Assembly (NCBI RefSeq): GCF_000018045.1
Contig: NC_009792.1
Coordinates: 2,108,001 to 2,172,000, forward strand
Origin: Citrobacter koseri ATCC BAA-895
Lineage (GTDB): Bacteria; Pseudomonadota; Gammaproteobacteria; Enterobacterales; Enterobacteriaceae
Direction of reading: 5' to 3'
Length of the DNA stretch: 64,000 nt
A program made the translations under genes and the position numbers. The number at the start of each line of letters is the position of its first letter. The stretch's first letter is position 1. This document shows positions 25,734-34,085 of this stretch, piece after piece. The notes below the pieces were generated by a model. It was given only the letters and a program-made list of their open reading frames with translations, did not search any database and had not been told where the DNA came from.

Positions 25734-26843
25734 TCACTTCAGCAGCAACAATCCATATCCCACCAGCGCCGCCCAGAGCAGCATCGGCAACGAATACCAA
25801 TGAAACCGCCACCAGATACGCCGATCATTTGCCATCCGCAATGCAATCAGATTCGCCAGCGATCCCGGTAGCAAACCAAAACCACCGATATTGACCGCCC
25901 AGGCCAGCAACGCGGTCGGCGGAACGTAGTTGAGCAATAAAATCGTGGCGGGCACATTGCTGATAAACTGCGACAGACCGAGTGCAGTCAGCCAAAGCCC
26001 CGGCGCAGAGAGCGTTTCAACATGGCGCAGTACGCCCTGTAACACCGGTAGCTGTATCAATAAATGCACGTCGATAAACATCGCCATAAACACCAGCAGT
26101 AACGTCCAGTCGACGCTCAGTACCACGCGGCGCGCCAGGACGATGAACCCTGCCGCCACAATCGCCAGCCCCCAGAGTTCCTGCTTCAGTTCAAGCGCGG
26201 TCAGAAACACGATATACAACCCAAGGCAGCTCCACACCAAGCGCGGTTGCCACTCAGGGGCGCGCGTACCGGTATGGTACTGCAACGCCTTCCCCGGAAA
26301 ACAAAGGCCACACAGCACCAACAGCGTCAGCATCATCACGGCGGCAAGCGGCGCCATCTGCCAGACAAAAGCCGCAAATGAGAGACCGGAACGCCCCCAC
26401 AACAAAATATTTTGCGGATTGCCAATCGGCGTGAGCAGCGAACCGGCATTGACCGCCAGCGCCTCAAAGATAATCAGCCGGTTTACCGGAATCGCACACA
26501 GTCTTTTCAGGGTAATGGTCAGCGGAACGACGATAAACAGCGCCACATCGTTGGTCAGGAACGTTGACAGCACCGCCGCCGCCAGCACCATAAACATTGC
26601 CAGGCGGCGTTCCGTTTTAAAACGACGAACCATTCTGCGGCCCAGCACATCAAAATATCCGCTCAGCTCAACGCCTTTGGTCAGCAACATCAAACCGCTC
26701 AGCGTAATAATGGTGTGCCAGTCAATTGCACCCGGCCAGGTGCGGGGAGTAAACGGGACGAACAGACTGAGTCCGGCCCCGACAAGGAGTAATAACAGCA
26801 GGAAACGATCGCGTCTTAATGCCCGCAGAAAAGGAAAACTCAT
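25734..26843 (-). CDS. ybiR: YbiR, ArsB/NhaD-type permease of unknown substrate
   Basis: 369 residues with 10-11 hydrophobic segments and the ion-transporter-superfamily blocks FLTNDVALFIVVPLTI and NAGSLLTPIGNPQNILLWG. These resemble the arsenite and sodium/proton antiporter (CitMHS/ArsB) fold. Its substrate is not established to my knowledge. The ATG overlaps the mntR stop by 4 bp (ATGA), so ybiR is translated from the mntR message. That places it under whatever controls mntR and raises the idea of a metal-related role, which is only an inference. It is three residues shorter than the E. coli protein at the C-terminus. Confidence 0.9.
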   Translation of the reverse strand: MSFPFLRALRRDRFLLLLLLVGAGLSLFVPFTPRTWPGAIDWHTIITLSGLMLLTKGVELSGYFDVLGRRMVRRFKTERRLAMFMVLAAAVLSTFLTNDVALFIVVPLTITLKRLCAIPVNRLIIFEALAVNAGSLLTPIGNPQNILLWGRSGLSFAAFVWQMAPLAAVMMLTLLVLCGLCFPGKALQYHTGTRAPEWQPRLVWSCLGLYIVFLTALELKQELWGLAIVAAGFIVLARRVVLSVDWTLLLVFMAMFIDVHLLIQLPVLQGVLRHVETLSAPGLWLTALGLSQFISNVPATILLLNYVPPTALLAWAVNIGGFGLLPGSLANLIALRMANDRRIWWRFHWYSLPMLLWAALVGYGLLLLK

Positions 26844-27313
26844 TCAGAAGGCGTTCCGTGCTTTTGCGTAAACAGGCGGAAAGCCTCAAGCGTTTCCTGA
26901 CTTACATGGTGCTCCATCCCTTCCGCATCGCGGCGTGCGATTTCCGGGCTGACACCCAGCACCAGTAAAAAGTTTTCCACGATCTGGTGGCGTTCACGGC
27001 TTTCCTGCGCCAGCTTCTCGCCTTCTGCGGTCAAGAATACCCCGCGCCAGGGGATCATTTCGATAAGCCCTACCGACGCCAGACGCTTGAGCATCTTGGC
27101 GACTGTCGGCTGGGAAACGCCAAGTCGCGCCGCCATATCAACCTGACGCGCTTCACCGACCTCGATAATTAAATCGGAAATCAGCTCAACGTAGTCATCA
27201 ATCAGTTCACGGCGATGCGCTTCCCTGACCTGGCGGAACCCTTCGACGTGTTCTTCGACATTCACTAATTGCGTCACTTTTTTTGTTGTTGGCGTACCTG
27301 CGCGACGACTCAT
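26840..27313 (-). CDS. mntR: MntR, manganese-responsive regulator
   Basis: DtxR-family metalloregulator, 157 residues (155 in E. coli). Winged helix with DMAARLGVSQPTVAKMLKRLA, then a metal-binding and dimerisation helix with ESRERHQIVENFLLVLGV and RRDAEGMEHHVS carrying the Mn ligands. With manganese bound it represses mntS and the uptake gene mntH and helps activate efflux (mntP) in E. coli. It diverges from mntS, which has two MntR-type dyads at its promoter, and overlaps ybiR downstream. The N-terminal extension before the HTH is typical of enteric MntR. Confidence 0.95.
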   Translation of the reverse strand: MSRRAGTPTTKKVTQLVNVEEHVEGFRQVREAHRRELIDDYVELISDLIIEVGEARQVDMAARLGVSQPTVAKMLKRLASVGLIEMIPWRGVFLTAEGEKLAQESRERHQIVENFLLVLGVSPEIARRDAEGMEHHVSQETLEAFRLFTQKHGTPSE

Positions 27314-27406
27314 TCTGCTTCCTCGTTACTGTGACGCGTTAATTGCATCTGGCTGGAGTGGGTCCATTGTAAACCAGAGTTGCACAGGCTCAAAAATTTA
27401 ACGTTT

Positions 27407-27440
27407 TAGCAATAGCTATATAATATAGCCTGTGCTATAT
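27407..27440. promoter_or_regulatory. Two MntR-type dyads over the mntS promoter
   Basis: TAGC-AATA-GCTA (27407-27418) lies between a -35 TTTAAC and a perfect -10 TATAAT (27419-27424). ATATAGC-CTGT-GCTATAT (27423-27440) covers the -10 and start region. Both have the TAGC-N4-GCTA core of the MntR box. Binding at either would block mntS transcription, as in E. coli. Confidence 0.75.
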
Positions 27441-27499
27441 CTGTATGTAATGCAGGCATCCCTCACGGATTGATGGGATCGTAAAGTCAGGAGGTTTCT

Positions 27500-27628
27500 A
27501 TGAACGAATTTAAGAGGTGTATGCGCGTGTTTAGCCACTCTCCCTTTAAAGTACGGTTAATGCTGCTGTCCATGCTGTGTGACATGATCAACGGCAAACC
27601 CGAGCAGGATCAGCCCTCGTCAAAATAA
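27500..27628 (+). CDS. mntS: MntS, small manganese-homeostasis protein (within the RybA transcript)
   Basis: 42-residue protein starting MNEFKRCMRVFSHSPFKVRL and ending DMINGKPEQDQPSSK. The first 29 residues match E. coli MntS as I recall it; the tail differs. The AGGAGG ribosome site is excellent. In E. coli MntS raises available intracellular Mn, apparently by inhibiting the exporter MntP. It is encoded on the transcript first described as small RNA RybA. It is too short for most gene finders. It is followed by a GC-rich hairpin (27630-27649). Confidence 0.93.
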   Translation: MNEFKRCMRVFSHSPFKVRLMLLSMLCDMINGKPEQDQPSSK

Positions 27629-27629
27629 C

Positions 27630-27649
27630 GCGGCGTCGCGGTACGCCGC
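27630..27649 (+). terminator. Hairpin after mntS
   Basis: GCGGCGT-6 nt-ACGCCGC, a perfect 7-bp stem two bases past the mntS stop. The following TCCATTTTG is a poor T run, so termination may be partial. Confidence 0.45.
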
Positions 27650-27766
27650 TCCATTTTGACGCCATCTTCGCGGCCATCAAGGCGCGCTCGCGCTGTGTTT
27701 TATCTCAATACCCTTTCTTTTTGTCGGTTTTGCTGCCCCCTTCGCAAAACATTTTCCTTGTAGTAG

Positions 27767-27795
27767 TTGACCTTCTTATACACACGCTCTATCGT
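27767..27795 (+). promoter_or_regulatory. Candidate promoter of ybiP
   Basis: TTGACC and TATCGT at 17-bp spacing in the 289-bp mntS-ybiP gap. The remaining gap shows no gene I can support. Confidence 0.4.
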
Positions 27796-27917
27796 TGCGC
27801 AGCCCTGCATATATTGCGGCTCGCAGATGCGGACCCCATCCCCTCTTCACGCACTTTCCGGCAGGTATTGACCCTTAACGCCAGGGTGAGCACATGGCGT
27901 TTTTGCAATAGTGGCAT

Positions 27918-29504
27918 ATGAATTTAACCCTCAAAGACTCGCTTATTGCCCGCAGCAGGGCCATTAGCCCGTGGACTGGCTTCTACTTTTTACAGTCGCT
28001 GCTGATTAACCTCGCGTCGGGCTACCCGTTTAGCCTGTTCTATACAGCGGCCTTTACCTGCCTATTGCTGTTGCTCTGGCGCACCTCGCCGCGCGCGCAA
28101 AAGGTGTTGATCGGGCTATGCTCGCTGATCGCCGCCATGTATTTCCCGTTCGGCCAGGCCTACGGCTCGCCAAACTTTAATACGCTGCTGGCGCTGCATT
28201 CGACCAACGTGGAAGAGTCCACCGAAATCCTGACCATCTTCCCGTGGTACAACTATCTGGTAGGCCTCTTTATCTTTGCACTGGGCGTGATTGCCGTTCG
28301 CCGTAAGCAAGAGACGGAGAAAAAAGCCTGGCGCGTTGTGGACAGCGTGTGTCTGCTGTTCAGCCTCATCGCCTTTTTTGTCGCGCCGGTGCAAAACCTG
28401 GCGTGGGGCGGCGTGTTTAAATTAAAAGACACCGGCTACCCGGTTTTTCGCTTCGTGAAGGATGTCATCGTTAACAACAATGAGGTGATTGAGGAGCAAG
28501 AGCGGATGGCGAAGCTGTCCGGGATGAAGGATACCTGGACGGTCACTGCGGTTAAGCCCCGATACCATACCTACGTGGTGGTGATCGGTGAAAGCGCTCG
28601 GCGTGACGCAATGGGCGCATTCGGCGGTCACTGGGATAACACCCCGTTCGCCAGTACCGCCAACGGTTATTTTTTCATGGATTACGTTGCCGCCAGCGGC
28701 TCAACGCAAAAATCGCTCGGTTTAACGCTCAACCGCGTGGTCGACAACAAGCCGCAATTCCAGGATAACTTTGTGACGCTGGCCAACCGTGCCGGTTTCC
28801 AGACCTGGTGGTTCTCGAATCAGGGGCAAATCGGCGAATACGATACGGCTATCGCCAGCATCGCGAAACGTGCCGATGAAGCGCACTTCCTGAAAAGCGG
28901 AGACTTCGAAGCCGACAAGAATACGCGTGACGATGCGCTGTTAAAAATGACCGCTCAGGTACTGGAGACAGAACGCACGCAGCCGCAGTTAATCGTGCTG
29001 CACCTGATGGGATCGCACCCGCAGGCCTGCGATCGCACGCAGGGAAAATACGACGTTTTCGTGCAGTCGAAAGAGACCTCTTGCTACCTGTACACCATGA
29101 CCCAAACGGACGCGCTGCTGGGAAAACTGTACGCGCAGTTGCGTAACAGCGGCGACAGCTTCTCTATGGTCTACTTCTCGGATCATGGCCTCGCATTTAA
29201 AGAGCGCGGGAAAGAGGTGCAGTATCTGGCGCATGACGACAGGTATCAGCAGAATTTTCAGGTGCCGTTTATGGTGCTTTCCAGCGATGACAAAGCGCAT
29301 CGCGTGATTAAAGCGCGCCGCTCGGCAAATGATTTCTTAGGCTTTTTCTCGCAATGGACGGGGATCAGCGCGAAGGAGATTAAAACCAAATACCGTTTTA
29401 TCTCTGAGCAGAAAGCCGGACCGGTCTTCATCACCAACTTCAAGTTGCAGAAGGTGGATTACAACCATCTGGGTACGGATATTTTTAGTACCAAACAGCG
29501 CTAA
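27918..29504 (+). CDS. ybiP: YbiP, sulfatase-fold phosphoethanolamine transferase family protein
   Basis: 528 residues: about five membrane segments in the first 165, then a periplasmic alkaline-phosphatase-like domain. Metal and catalytic blocks are VVVIGESARRDAMG (E225, S226), SGSTQKSLG, LHLMGSHPQAC and YFSDHGLAFKERG. This is the EptA/OpgE-like layout for moving phosphoethanolamine from phospholipid to an envelope acceptor. I recall YbiP being linked to osmoregulated periplasmic glucans under the name OpgE, but I am not certain. At the first metal-site motif it has Ser where Ept enzymes show Thr. No strong ribosome site precedes the ATG. Confidence 0.88.
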   Translation: MNLTLKDSLIARSRAISPWTGFYFLQSLLINLASGYPFSLFYTAAFTCLLLLLWRTSPRAQKVLIGLCSLIAAMYFPFGQAYGSPNFNTLLALHSTNVEESTEILTIFPWYNYLVGLFIFALGVIAVRRKQETEKKAWRVVDSVCLLFSLIAFFVAPVQNLAWGGVFKLKDTGYPVFRFVKDVIVNNNEVIEEQERMAKLSGMKDTWTVTAVKPRYHTYVVVIGESARRDAMGAFGGHWDNTPFASTANGYFFMDYVAASGSTQKSLGLTLNRVVDNKPQFQDNFVTLANRAGFQTWWFSNQGQIGEYDTAIASIAKRADEAHFLKSGDFEADKNTRDDALLKMTAQVLETERTQPQLIVLHLMGSHPQACDRTQGKYDVFVQSKETSCYLYTMTQTDALLGKLYAQLRNSGDSFSMVYFSDHGLAFKERGKEVQYLAHDDRYQQNFQVPFMVLSSDDKAHRVIKARRSANDFLGFFSQWTGISAKEIKTKYRFISEQKAGPVFITNFKLQKVDYNHLGTDIFSTKQR

Positions 29505-29523
29505 ACCTGTAGTCCTGATAATG

Positions 29524-29601
29524 TTGTAGGCCTGATAAGACGCCTCAGCGTCGCCATCAGGCATTGCCGGATGGCGGCATAAATACCTTATCCGGCCTAC
29601 A
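29524..29601. repeat. BIME between ybiP and ompX
   Basis: GTAGGCCTGATAAGACG...CATCAGGC followed by GCCGGATGGCGGC...CTTATCCGGCCTAC: two REP units in opposite orientation in a convergent gap. Confidence 0.85.
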
Positions 29602-29610
29602 CATCAGACA

Positions 29611-29641
29611 AAAAAAATCCGCCCCGAGGGGCGGATTTTTC
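29611..29641. terminator. Bidirectional terminator between ybiP and ompX
   Basis: AAATCCGCCCC and GGGGCGGATTT arms with A tract before and T tract after, so it can stop transcripts from both ybiP and ompX. It starts 15 bp past the ompX stop on the minus strand. Confidence 0.85.
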
Positions 29642-29656
29642 ATATCACCGAAGTGA

Positions 29657-30172
29657 TTAGAAGCGGTAACCAACACCGGCGATCCAGGTGCCGACGTCCA
29701 CGTTACGGATACGGCTCTGCTCATAGGAGAAGTCCAGCGCAACGTTTTCGATCGGGTTGAACTGCAAACCGGCACCGTAGGAGAAACCGTAGTCGCTGGT
29801 GTCGTGTTTGTCAGCCGGAGTGGCAGCAGTCTGGAATTTACCGTAACCCACACCAACAACACCGTAGATGCTTGCCCAGTCGTTCAGACGGTAAGCAGGG
29901 CCGGCGGTGAGGCCGTAGTACTGAGTTTTGTTGTAATCGCCAGCACCGTTAGTACGATCTTTTTCTGTGTAGGTGAAGGAACCGATTACGCCCAGCGGGT
30001 TGTTGTCCTGCTCGTAGCGATACTTCAGGTTAAAACCGTTCATTTTGTTCGCTGCGCCCTGAGCATCGCTCTGAGCGTAACCACCCGTAACGGTAGAAGT
30101 AGCAGCTACAGCAGTACCTGCGGAAATAGCCAGAACAGCGGCCAGTGCTGAAAGACATGCAATTTTTTTCAT
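29657..30172 (-). CDS. ompX: OmpX, outer-membrane protein
   Basis: Eight-stranded beta-barrel of the Ail/Lom family, 171 residues as in E. coli. Signal peptide MKKIACLSALAAVLAISAGTAVA, mature start ATSTVTGGYAQSD, and a C-terminal aromatic GVGYRF for BAM recognition. Differences from E. coli lie in the predicted surface loops (GAGDYNKTQ region and TAATPADKHDTS), as expected for exposed parts. The start at 30172 has GAGGTGG upstream, the stretch that CyaR-type small RNAs pair with in E. coli. An in-frame GTG two codons earlier is not needed. It diverges from rhtA. Confidence 0.95.
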   Translation of the reverse strand: MKKIACLSALAAVLAISAGTAVAATSTVTGGYAQSDAQGAANKMNGFNLKYRYEQDNNPLGVIGSFTYTEKDRTNGAGDYNKTQYYGLTAGPAYRLNDWASIYGVVGVGYGKFQTAATPADKHDTSDYGFSYGAGLQFNPIENVALDFSYEQSRIRNVDVGTWIAGVGYRF

Positions 30173-30525
30173 AACCACCTCAAATGTGCTTCAAGTAAAT
30201 CCTAAGTTATAAATATATCAAAAATTGATGAGAAACTCTTTGCGATTCGCGATGTCTAACGGGTCTTTTCGTGTAACAGAACATTTCCATAACCCGCTAT
30301 CTCTTTCAAATAACATCACTTTTCCGGTGAAGCGCACCATTATTACGCGCACAATATGGTACATTCATCCAGATAATTCCTAATTACGCAGTTTATTAAT
30401 CCATCAATTCATCGATATTTTACGGATTCTCCGGGATTTTTTTTCAACGAATACTCAACCGTCAGAGGTTATTTCTATTACACTGCCTTTTTTACTTCTA
30501 TTGACATTAATTGACAGGAGAAAGG
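30173..30525. other. Divergent control region between ompX and rhtA
   Basis: 353 bp, AT-rich, no coding frame I can support. It must hold the promoters of both genes. On the minus strand a TATAA-rich stretch near 30203-30220 is a plausible ompX -10. On the plus strand CAGGAGAAAGG just before 30526 is the rhtA ribosome site. No clear operator dyad was found. Confidence 0.5.
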
Positions 30526-31410
30526 ATGCCGGGGTCGTCACGTAAGCCAGTCTGGCTGCCTATTTTGGTTTTGCTCATTGCGATGTCCTCTATTCAGAGC
30601 GGAGCCTCGCTGGCGAAATCGCTGTTCCCTCTCGTCGGGGCGCCGGGCGTTACCGCACTGCGTCTGGCATTAGGCACGCTAATCCTGATTGCGTTCTTTA
30701 AGCCCTGGCGTCTGCGCTTTGCCAGAGAACAGCGGCTGCCGCTCCTGTTTTACGGTCTGTCGCTTGGCGGGATGAACTACCTGTTTTACCTGTCTATTCA
30801 GACGGTGCCGCTCGGCATCGCCGTTGCGCTGGAGTTCACCGGGCCGCTGGCGGTCGCGCTGTTCTCGTCCAGACGGCCTGTCGATTTCATCTGGGTTGTG
30901 CTGGCCGTGCTTGGACTCTGGTTCCTGTTGCCGCTTGGTCAGGGCGTATCGCATGTTGATTTAACGGGCGCCGCGCTGGCGCTCGGCGCAGGCGCCTGCT
31001 GGGCTATCTATATTCTGACCGGGCAGCGGGCGGGTGAAGAACACGGCCCCGCGACCGTGGCGGTAGGCTCGCTCATTGCGGCGATCGTTTTCGTTCCGGT
31101 TGGCGCGCTACAGGCGGGAGAAGCACTATGGCACTGGTCGATTCTCCCGCTGGGTCTGGCTGTCGCCGTGCTGTCAACGGCGCTGCCCTACTCGCTGGAA
31201 ATGATCGCGCTGACGCGACTGCCCACGCGAACGTTTGGAACGCTGATGAGCATGGAGCCCGCGCTGGCTGCCGTTTCGGGGATGATTTTCCTGGGAGAAA
31301 CGCTGACGCTGGTGCAGCTTCTGGCATTAGCCGCCATCATTGCCGCCTCGATGGGGTCCACGCTCACCATCCGGCGAGAAACGAAAATTCAGCAAGTCGA
31401 CATTAATTAA
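30526..31410 (+). CDS. rhtA: RhtA, threonine/homoserine exporter (EamA family)
   Basis: Inner-membrane drug/metabolite-family exporter that confers resistance to threonine and homoserine. 294 residues with ten hydrophobic segments in two EamA repeats; landmark blocks are GASLAKSLFPLVGAPGVTALRLALGTL and RTFGTLMSMEPALAAVSG. The ATG at 30526 (MPGSSRKPVWLP) sits after CAGGAGAAAGG. A TTG five codons upstream overlaps that ribosome site and is rejected. The C-terminus (KIQQVDIN) matches E. coli in length. It is a single-gene unit ended by a long AT-rich hairpin. Confidence 0.94.
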   Translation: MPGSSRKPVWLPILVLLIAMSSIQSGASLAKSLFPLVGAPGVTALRLALGTLILIAFFKPWRLRFAREQRLPLLFYGLSLGGMNYLFYLSIQTVPLGIAVALEFTGPLAVALFSSRRPVDFIWVVLAVLGLWFLLPLGQGVSHVDLTGAALALGAGACWAIYILTGQRAGEEHGPATVAVGSLIAAIVFVPVGALQAGEALWHWSILPLGLAVAVLSTALPYSLEMIALTRLPTRTFGTLMSMEPALAAVSGMIFLGETLTLVQLLALAAIIAASMGSTLTIRRETKIQQVDIN

Positions 31411-31417
31411 CGTTACA

Positions 31418-31448
31418 ATTCTGCATGATTTGCATAATCATGCAGAAT
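31418..31448 (+). terminator. Long perfect hairpin after rhtA
   Basis: Thirteen-bp perfect arms (ATTCTGCATGATT and its complement) with a 5-nt loop, 8 bp past the stop, followed by ATTGCTTTT. The stem is AT-rich for a terminator, but length and position support that role. Confidence 0.6.
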
Positions 31449-31660
31449 ATTGCTTTTATCCTTCTCATTATTATTATCTCCGCTATTTTTCTGCTACCTG
31501 CAAACCTATTTATGTTTATCGCTCATAGTGAATGAGAATTATTAACATGCTGACACTTAATTTAATAACATACTGATTTTTAATCATTTTCAATATTAAA
31601 CACTTTCTGCGCTATTAAAGTGATAGGCACAGACAGAAAAGCAAAATGAAAAACCGGTGC

Positions 31661-31666
31661 TATACT
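31661..31666 (+). promoter_or_regulatory. dps promoter -10 element
   Basis: GCTATACTTA, essentially the E. coli dps -10 read by both sigma-70 and sigma-S, 50 bp upstream of the ATG. The rest of the 305-bp rhtA-dps gap is AT-rich and shows only the rhtA hairpin. Confidence 0.6.
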
Positions 31667-31715
31667 TAGTTTCGTTAATTACCTGGGACACAAAACATCA
31701 AGAGGATATGAGATT

Positions 31716-32219
31716 ATGAGTACCGCTAAACTGGTAAAAACGAAAGCGTCTAATCTGCTTTATACCCGCAACGATGTATCAGACAGCGATAAGAAAGCGA
31801 CGGTTGAGTTGCTGAATCGTCAGGTGATCCAGTTCATTGACCTGTCACTGATCACTAAGCAGGCTCACTGGAATATGCGCGGTGCTAACTTTATTGCCGT
31901 ACATGAGATGCTGGATGGCTTCCGTACAGCGCTGACCGACCACCTTGATACCATGGCAGAACGTGCCGTACAGCTGGGTGGCGTGGCATTAGGGACAACG
32001 CAAGTGATTAACAGCAAAACACCGCTGAAAAGCTATCCGCTGGATATCCATAGCGTTCAGGATCACCTGAAAGAGCTGGCGGATCGTTACTCTGTTGTCG
32101 CCAATGATGTTCGTAAAGCCATCAGCGAAGCCAAAGACGAAGACACTGCTGATATCTTTACCGCTGCTTCCCGCGACCTCGATAAATTCCTGTGGTTCAT
32201 CGAAGCCAACATCGAATAA
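31716..32219 (+). CDS. dps: Dps, DNA-binding ferritin-like protein
   Basis: Forms a 12-subunit shell that oxidises and stores iron using hydrogen peroxide and compacts DNA in stationary phase. 167 residues, same as E. coli. The ferroxidase ligands at the subunit interface are H51 (QAHWNMRG), H63 and D67 (VHEMLDGF). The lysine-rich N-terminus MSTAKLVKTK provides DNA binding. It has its own promoter and terminator. The ATG follows AAGAGGATATGAGATT, as in E. coli. Confidence 0.97.
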   Translation: MSTAKLVKTKASNLLYTRNDVSDSDKKATVELLNRQVIQFIDLSLITKQAHWNMRGANFIAVHEMLDGFRTALTDHLDTMAERAVQLGGVALGTTQVINSKTPLKSYPLDIHSVQDHLKELADRYSVVANDVRKAISEAKDEDTADIFTAASRDLDKFLWFIEANIE

Positions 32220-32243
32220 GCAGCATGATAAGTAAGACCTATG

Positions 32244-32268
32244 AACCCTCGCTTCGGCGGGGGTTTTG
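32244..32268 (+). terminator. Terminator of dps
   Basis: AACCCTCGC-TTCG-GCGGGGGTT with a UUCG tetraloop and one mismatch, then TTTTG. Confidence 0.75.
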
Positions 32269-32424
32269 CACTTTTATAGTGCATCAAATTTCTTCCGCCC
32301 TGCCGTAAAGTAAAATATTTGTAATAATCACCTCACACAATCGTTAACGAGAGATTGTTTTAGCAACAATTTTTGCGCTAAATAGTCATACCGTTTGCAC
32401 CTGATTCGGTCTGCACTAAATCAG

Positions 32425-32441
32425 TGCCCCAAAACGGTGCA
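32425..32441. promoter_or_regulatory. NtrC-like binding site upstream of glnH
   Basis: TGCCCC-AAAAC-GGTGCA, one base from the NtrC dyad TGCACC-N5-GGTGCA. It is centred about 90 bp before the sigma-54 promoter, the distance expected for an enhancer. A weaker related stretch (TGCACCTGATTCGGTCTGCA) starts at 32396. Confidence 0.6.
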
Positions 32442-32513
32442 ATCCGTCAGTTTTGCCACGCTTATTGTGCATTAAAATGAAACGCCTTCTTTTTAAAACA
32501 ATGAGTTGCATAA

Positions 32514-32530
32514 TTGGCACGATTCTTTCA
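32514..32530 (+). promoter_or_regulatory. Sigma-54 promoter of glnHPQ
   Basis: TTGGCACG-ATTC-TTTCA provides the GG (-24) and a near-GC (-12) element at the right spacing. It is about 50 bp upstream of the glnH ATG. This matches nitrogen-limitation control of the operon in E. coli (glnHp2). Confidence 0.75.
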
Positions 32531-32583
32531 TTACGCCATATGTTCTCGCAGGGGATCGCCCCGTGGATATAAAAGGAAATGCT

Positions 32584-33330
32584 ATGAAGTCTGTATTAAA
32601 AGTTTCACTGGCTGCACTTACCCTGGCTTTTGCGGTGTCTTCTCACGCCGCGGATAAGAAACTCGTCGTGGCAACCGACACGGCGTTCGTTCCGTTTGAA
32701 TTCAAACAGGGCGACAAATACGTTGGCTTTGATGTGGATCTGTGGGCCGCTGTCGCGAAAGAGCTGAATCTGGACTACACCCTGAAACCGATGGATTTCA
32801 GCGGCATCATCCCGGCGTTGCAAACCAAAAACGTCGACCTGGCGCTGGCAGGCATCACGATCACCGACGAACGTAAAAAAGCGATCGACTTCTCTGACGG
32901 CTATTACAAAAGCGGTCTGTTGGTCATGGTGAAAGCCAATAACAACGATGTGAAAAGCGTGAAAGACCTCGACGGCAAAGTGGTTGCGGTGAAGAGCGGT
33001 ACCGGTTCTGTCGATTACGCGAAAGCGAACATCAAAACCAAAGATCTGCGTCAGTTCCCGAACATCGATAACGCCTACATGGAACTGGGCACCAACCGCG
33101 CAGACGCCGTTCTGCACGATACGCCAAACATCCTCTATTTCATCAAAACCGCGGGCAATGGTCAGTTCAAAGCGGTAGGTGAGTCTCTGGAAGCGCAGCA
33201 ATACGGCATCGCCTTCCCGAAAGGCAGCGACGAACTGCGTGAGAAAGTGAACGGCGCGCTGAAAACGCTGCGTGAAAACGGCACCTATAACGAAATCTAC
33301 AAAAAATGGTTCGGTACTGAACCTAAATAA
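32584..33330 (+). CDS. glnH: GlnH, periplasmic glutamine-binding protein
   Basis: Periplasmic receptor of the high-affinity glutamine importer, 248 residues as in E. coli. Signal peptide MKSVLKVSLAALTLAFAVSSHA, cleaved before ADKKLVVATD. Type II binding-protein fold with DTAFVPFEF, GFDVDLWAAVAKEL, GITITDERKKAIDFSD and AVKSGTGSVDYAK. The true start is at 32584 after AAAAGGAAATGCT. A longer in-frame extension to 32506 overlaps the sigma-54 promoter and cannot be translated from it. It is followed by a REP hairpin before glnP, a usual device for keeping the binding protein in excess. Confidence 0.96.
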   Translation: MKSVLKVSLAALTLAFAVSSHAADKKLVVATDTAFVPFEFKQGDKYVGFDVDLWAAVAKELNLDYTLKPMDFSGIIPALQTKNVDLALAGITITDERKKAIDFSDGYYKSGLLVMVKANNNDVKSVKDLDGKVVAVKSGTGSVDYAKANIKTKDLRQFPNIDNAYMELGTNRADAVLHDTPNILYFIKTAGNGQFKAVGESLEAQQYGIAFPKGSDELREKVNGALKTLRENGTYNEIYKKWFGTEPK

Positions 33331-33354
33331 TAACGCTGTATTTTAGCTCGTTAC

Positions 33355-33381
33355 GCCCGGTGGCGCTTGCGCTTACCGGGC
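33355..33381. repeat. REP-like hairpin between glnH and glnP
   Basis: GCCCGGT-GGCGCTTGCGCTT-ACCGGGC in the 95-bp gap inside the operon. Likely protects the glnH message or attenuates glnPQ. Confidence 0.75.
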
Positions 33382-33425
33382 GTACAGGCCTTTGAGTACT
33401 TTCACCACGGTAACAGGAACAATTT

Positions 33426-34085
33426 ATGGAGTTTGACTGGAGTGCCATCTGGCCCGCCATCCCGCTGTTGATTGAAGGCGCCAAAATGACCCTGTGGATT
33501 TCAATCCTTGGTCTGGCTGGCGGCCTGGTCATCGGGCTGCTTGCGGGTTTTGCGCGCACCTTTGGTGGTTGGATCGCCAACCACGTTGCGCTGGTCTTTA
33601 TCGAAGTGATTCGCGGTACGCCTATCGTTGTGCAGGTGATGTTTATCTACTTCGCGTTGCCGATGGCGTTTAACGATCTGCGAATTGATCCCTTCAGCGC
33701 CGCCGTTGTTACCATCATGATTAACTCGGGCGCGTACATTGCAGAAATCACGCGCGGTGCGGTGCTGTCTATCCACAAAGGTTTTCGCGAAGCGGGCCTG
33801 GCGTTAGGACTGTCTCGCGGCGAAACCATTCGCCACGTTATTTTACCGCTCGCGCTGCGCCGTATGCTGCCGCCGCTCGGTAATCAGTGGATTATCAGCA
33901 TCAAAGATACCTCGCTGTTTATTGTTATCGGCGTCGCTGAACTGACTCGTCAGGGGCAGGAAATCATCGCCGGTAACTTCCGCGCGCTGGAAATCTGGAG
34001 TGCCGTTGCGGTGTTCTATCTGATCATTACTCTGGTGCTGAGCTTCATTCTGCGTCGTCTGGAAAGAAGGATGAAAATCCTGTGA
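33426..34085 (+). CDS. glnP: GlnP, glutamine ABC transporter permease
   Basis: Inner-membrane subunit of the His/Glu/Gln permease family, 219 residues with about five membrane segments. Family blocks: FIEVIRGTPIVVQVMFIYF (N-terminal region) and the cytoplasmic EAA loop FREAGLALGLSRGETIRHVILPLALR, where GlnQ docks. The ATG follows AGGAACAATTT. The 3' end overlaps glnQ by 4 bp (GTGA), giving translational coupling. Confidence 0.96.
   Translation: MEFDWSAIWPAIPLLIEGAKMTLWISILGLAGGLVIGLLAGFARTFGGWIANHVALVFIEVIRGTPIVVQVMFIYFALPMAFNDLRIDPFSAAVVTIMINSGAYIAEITRGAVLSIHKGFREAGLALGLSRGETIRHVILPLALRRMLPPLGNQWIISIKDTSLFIVIGVAELTRQGQEIIAGNFRALEIWSAVAVFYLIITLVLSFILRRLERRMKIL

Noticed and set aside
27721..27921. 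A 66-codon frame between mntS and ybiP
   Set aside because: No ribosome site or family resemblance, and it overlaps the probable ybiP promoter and the ybiP start.
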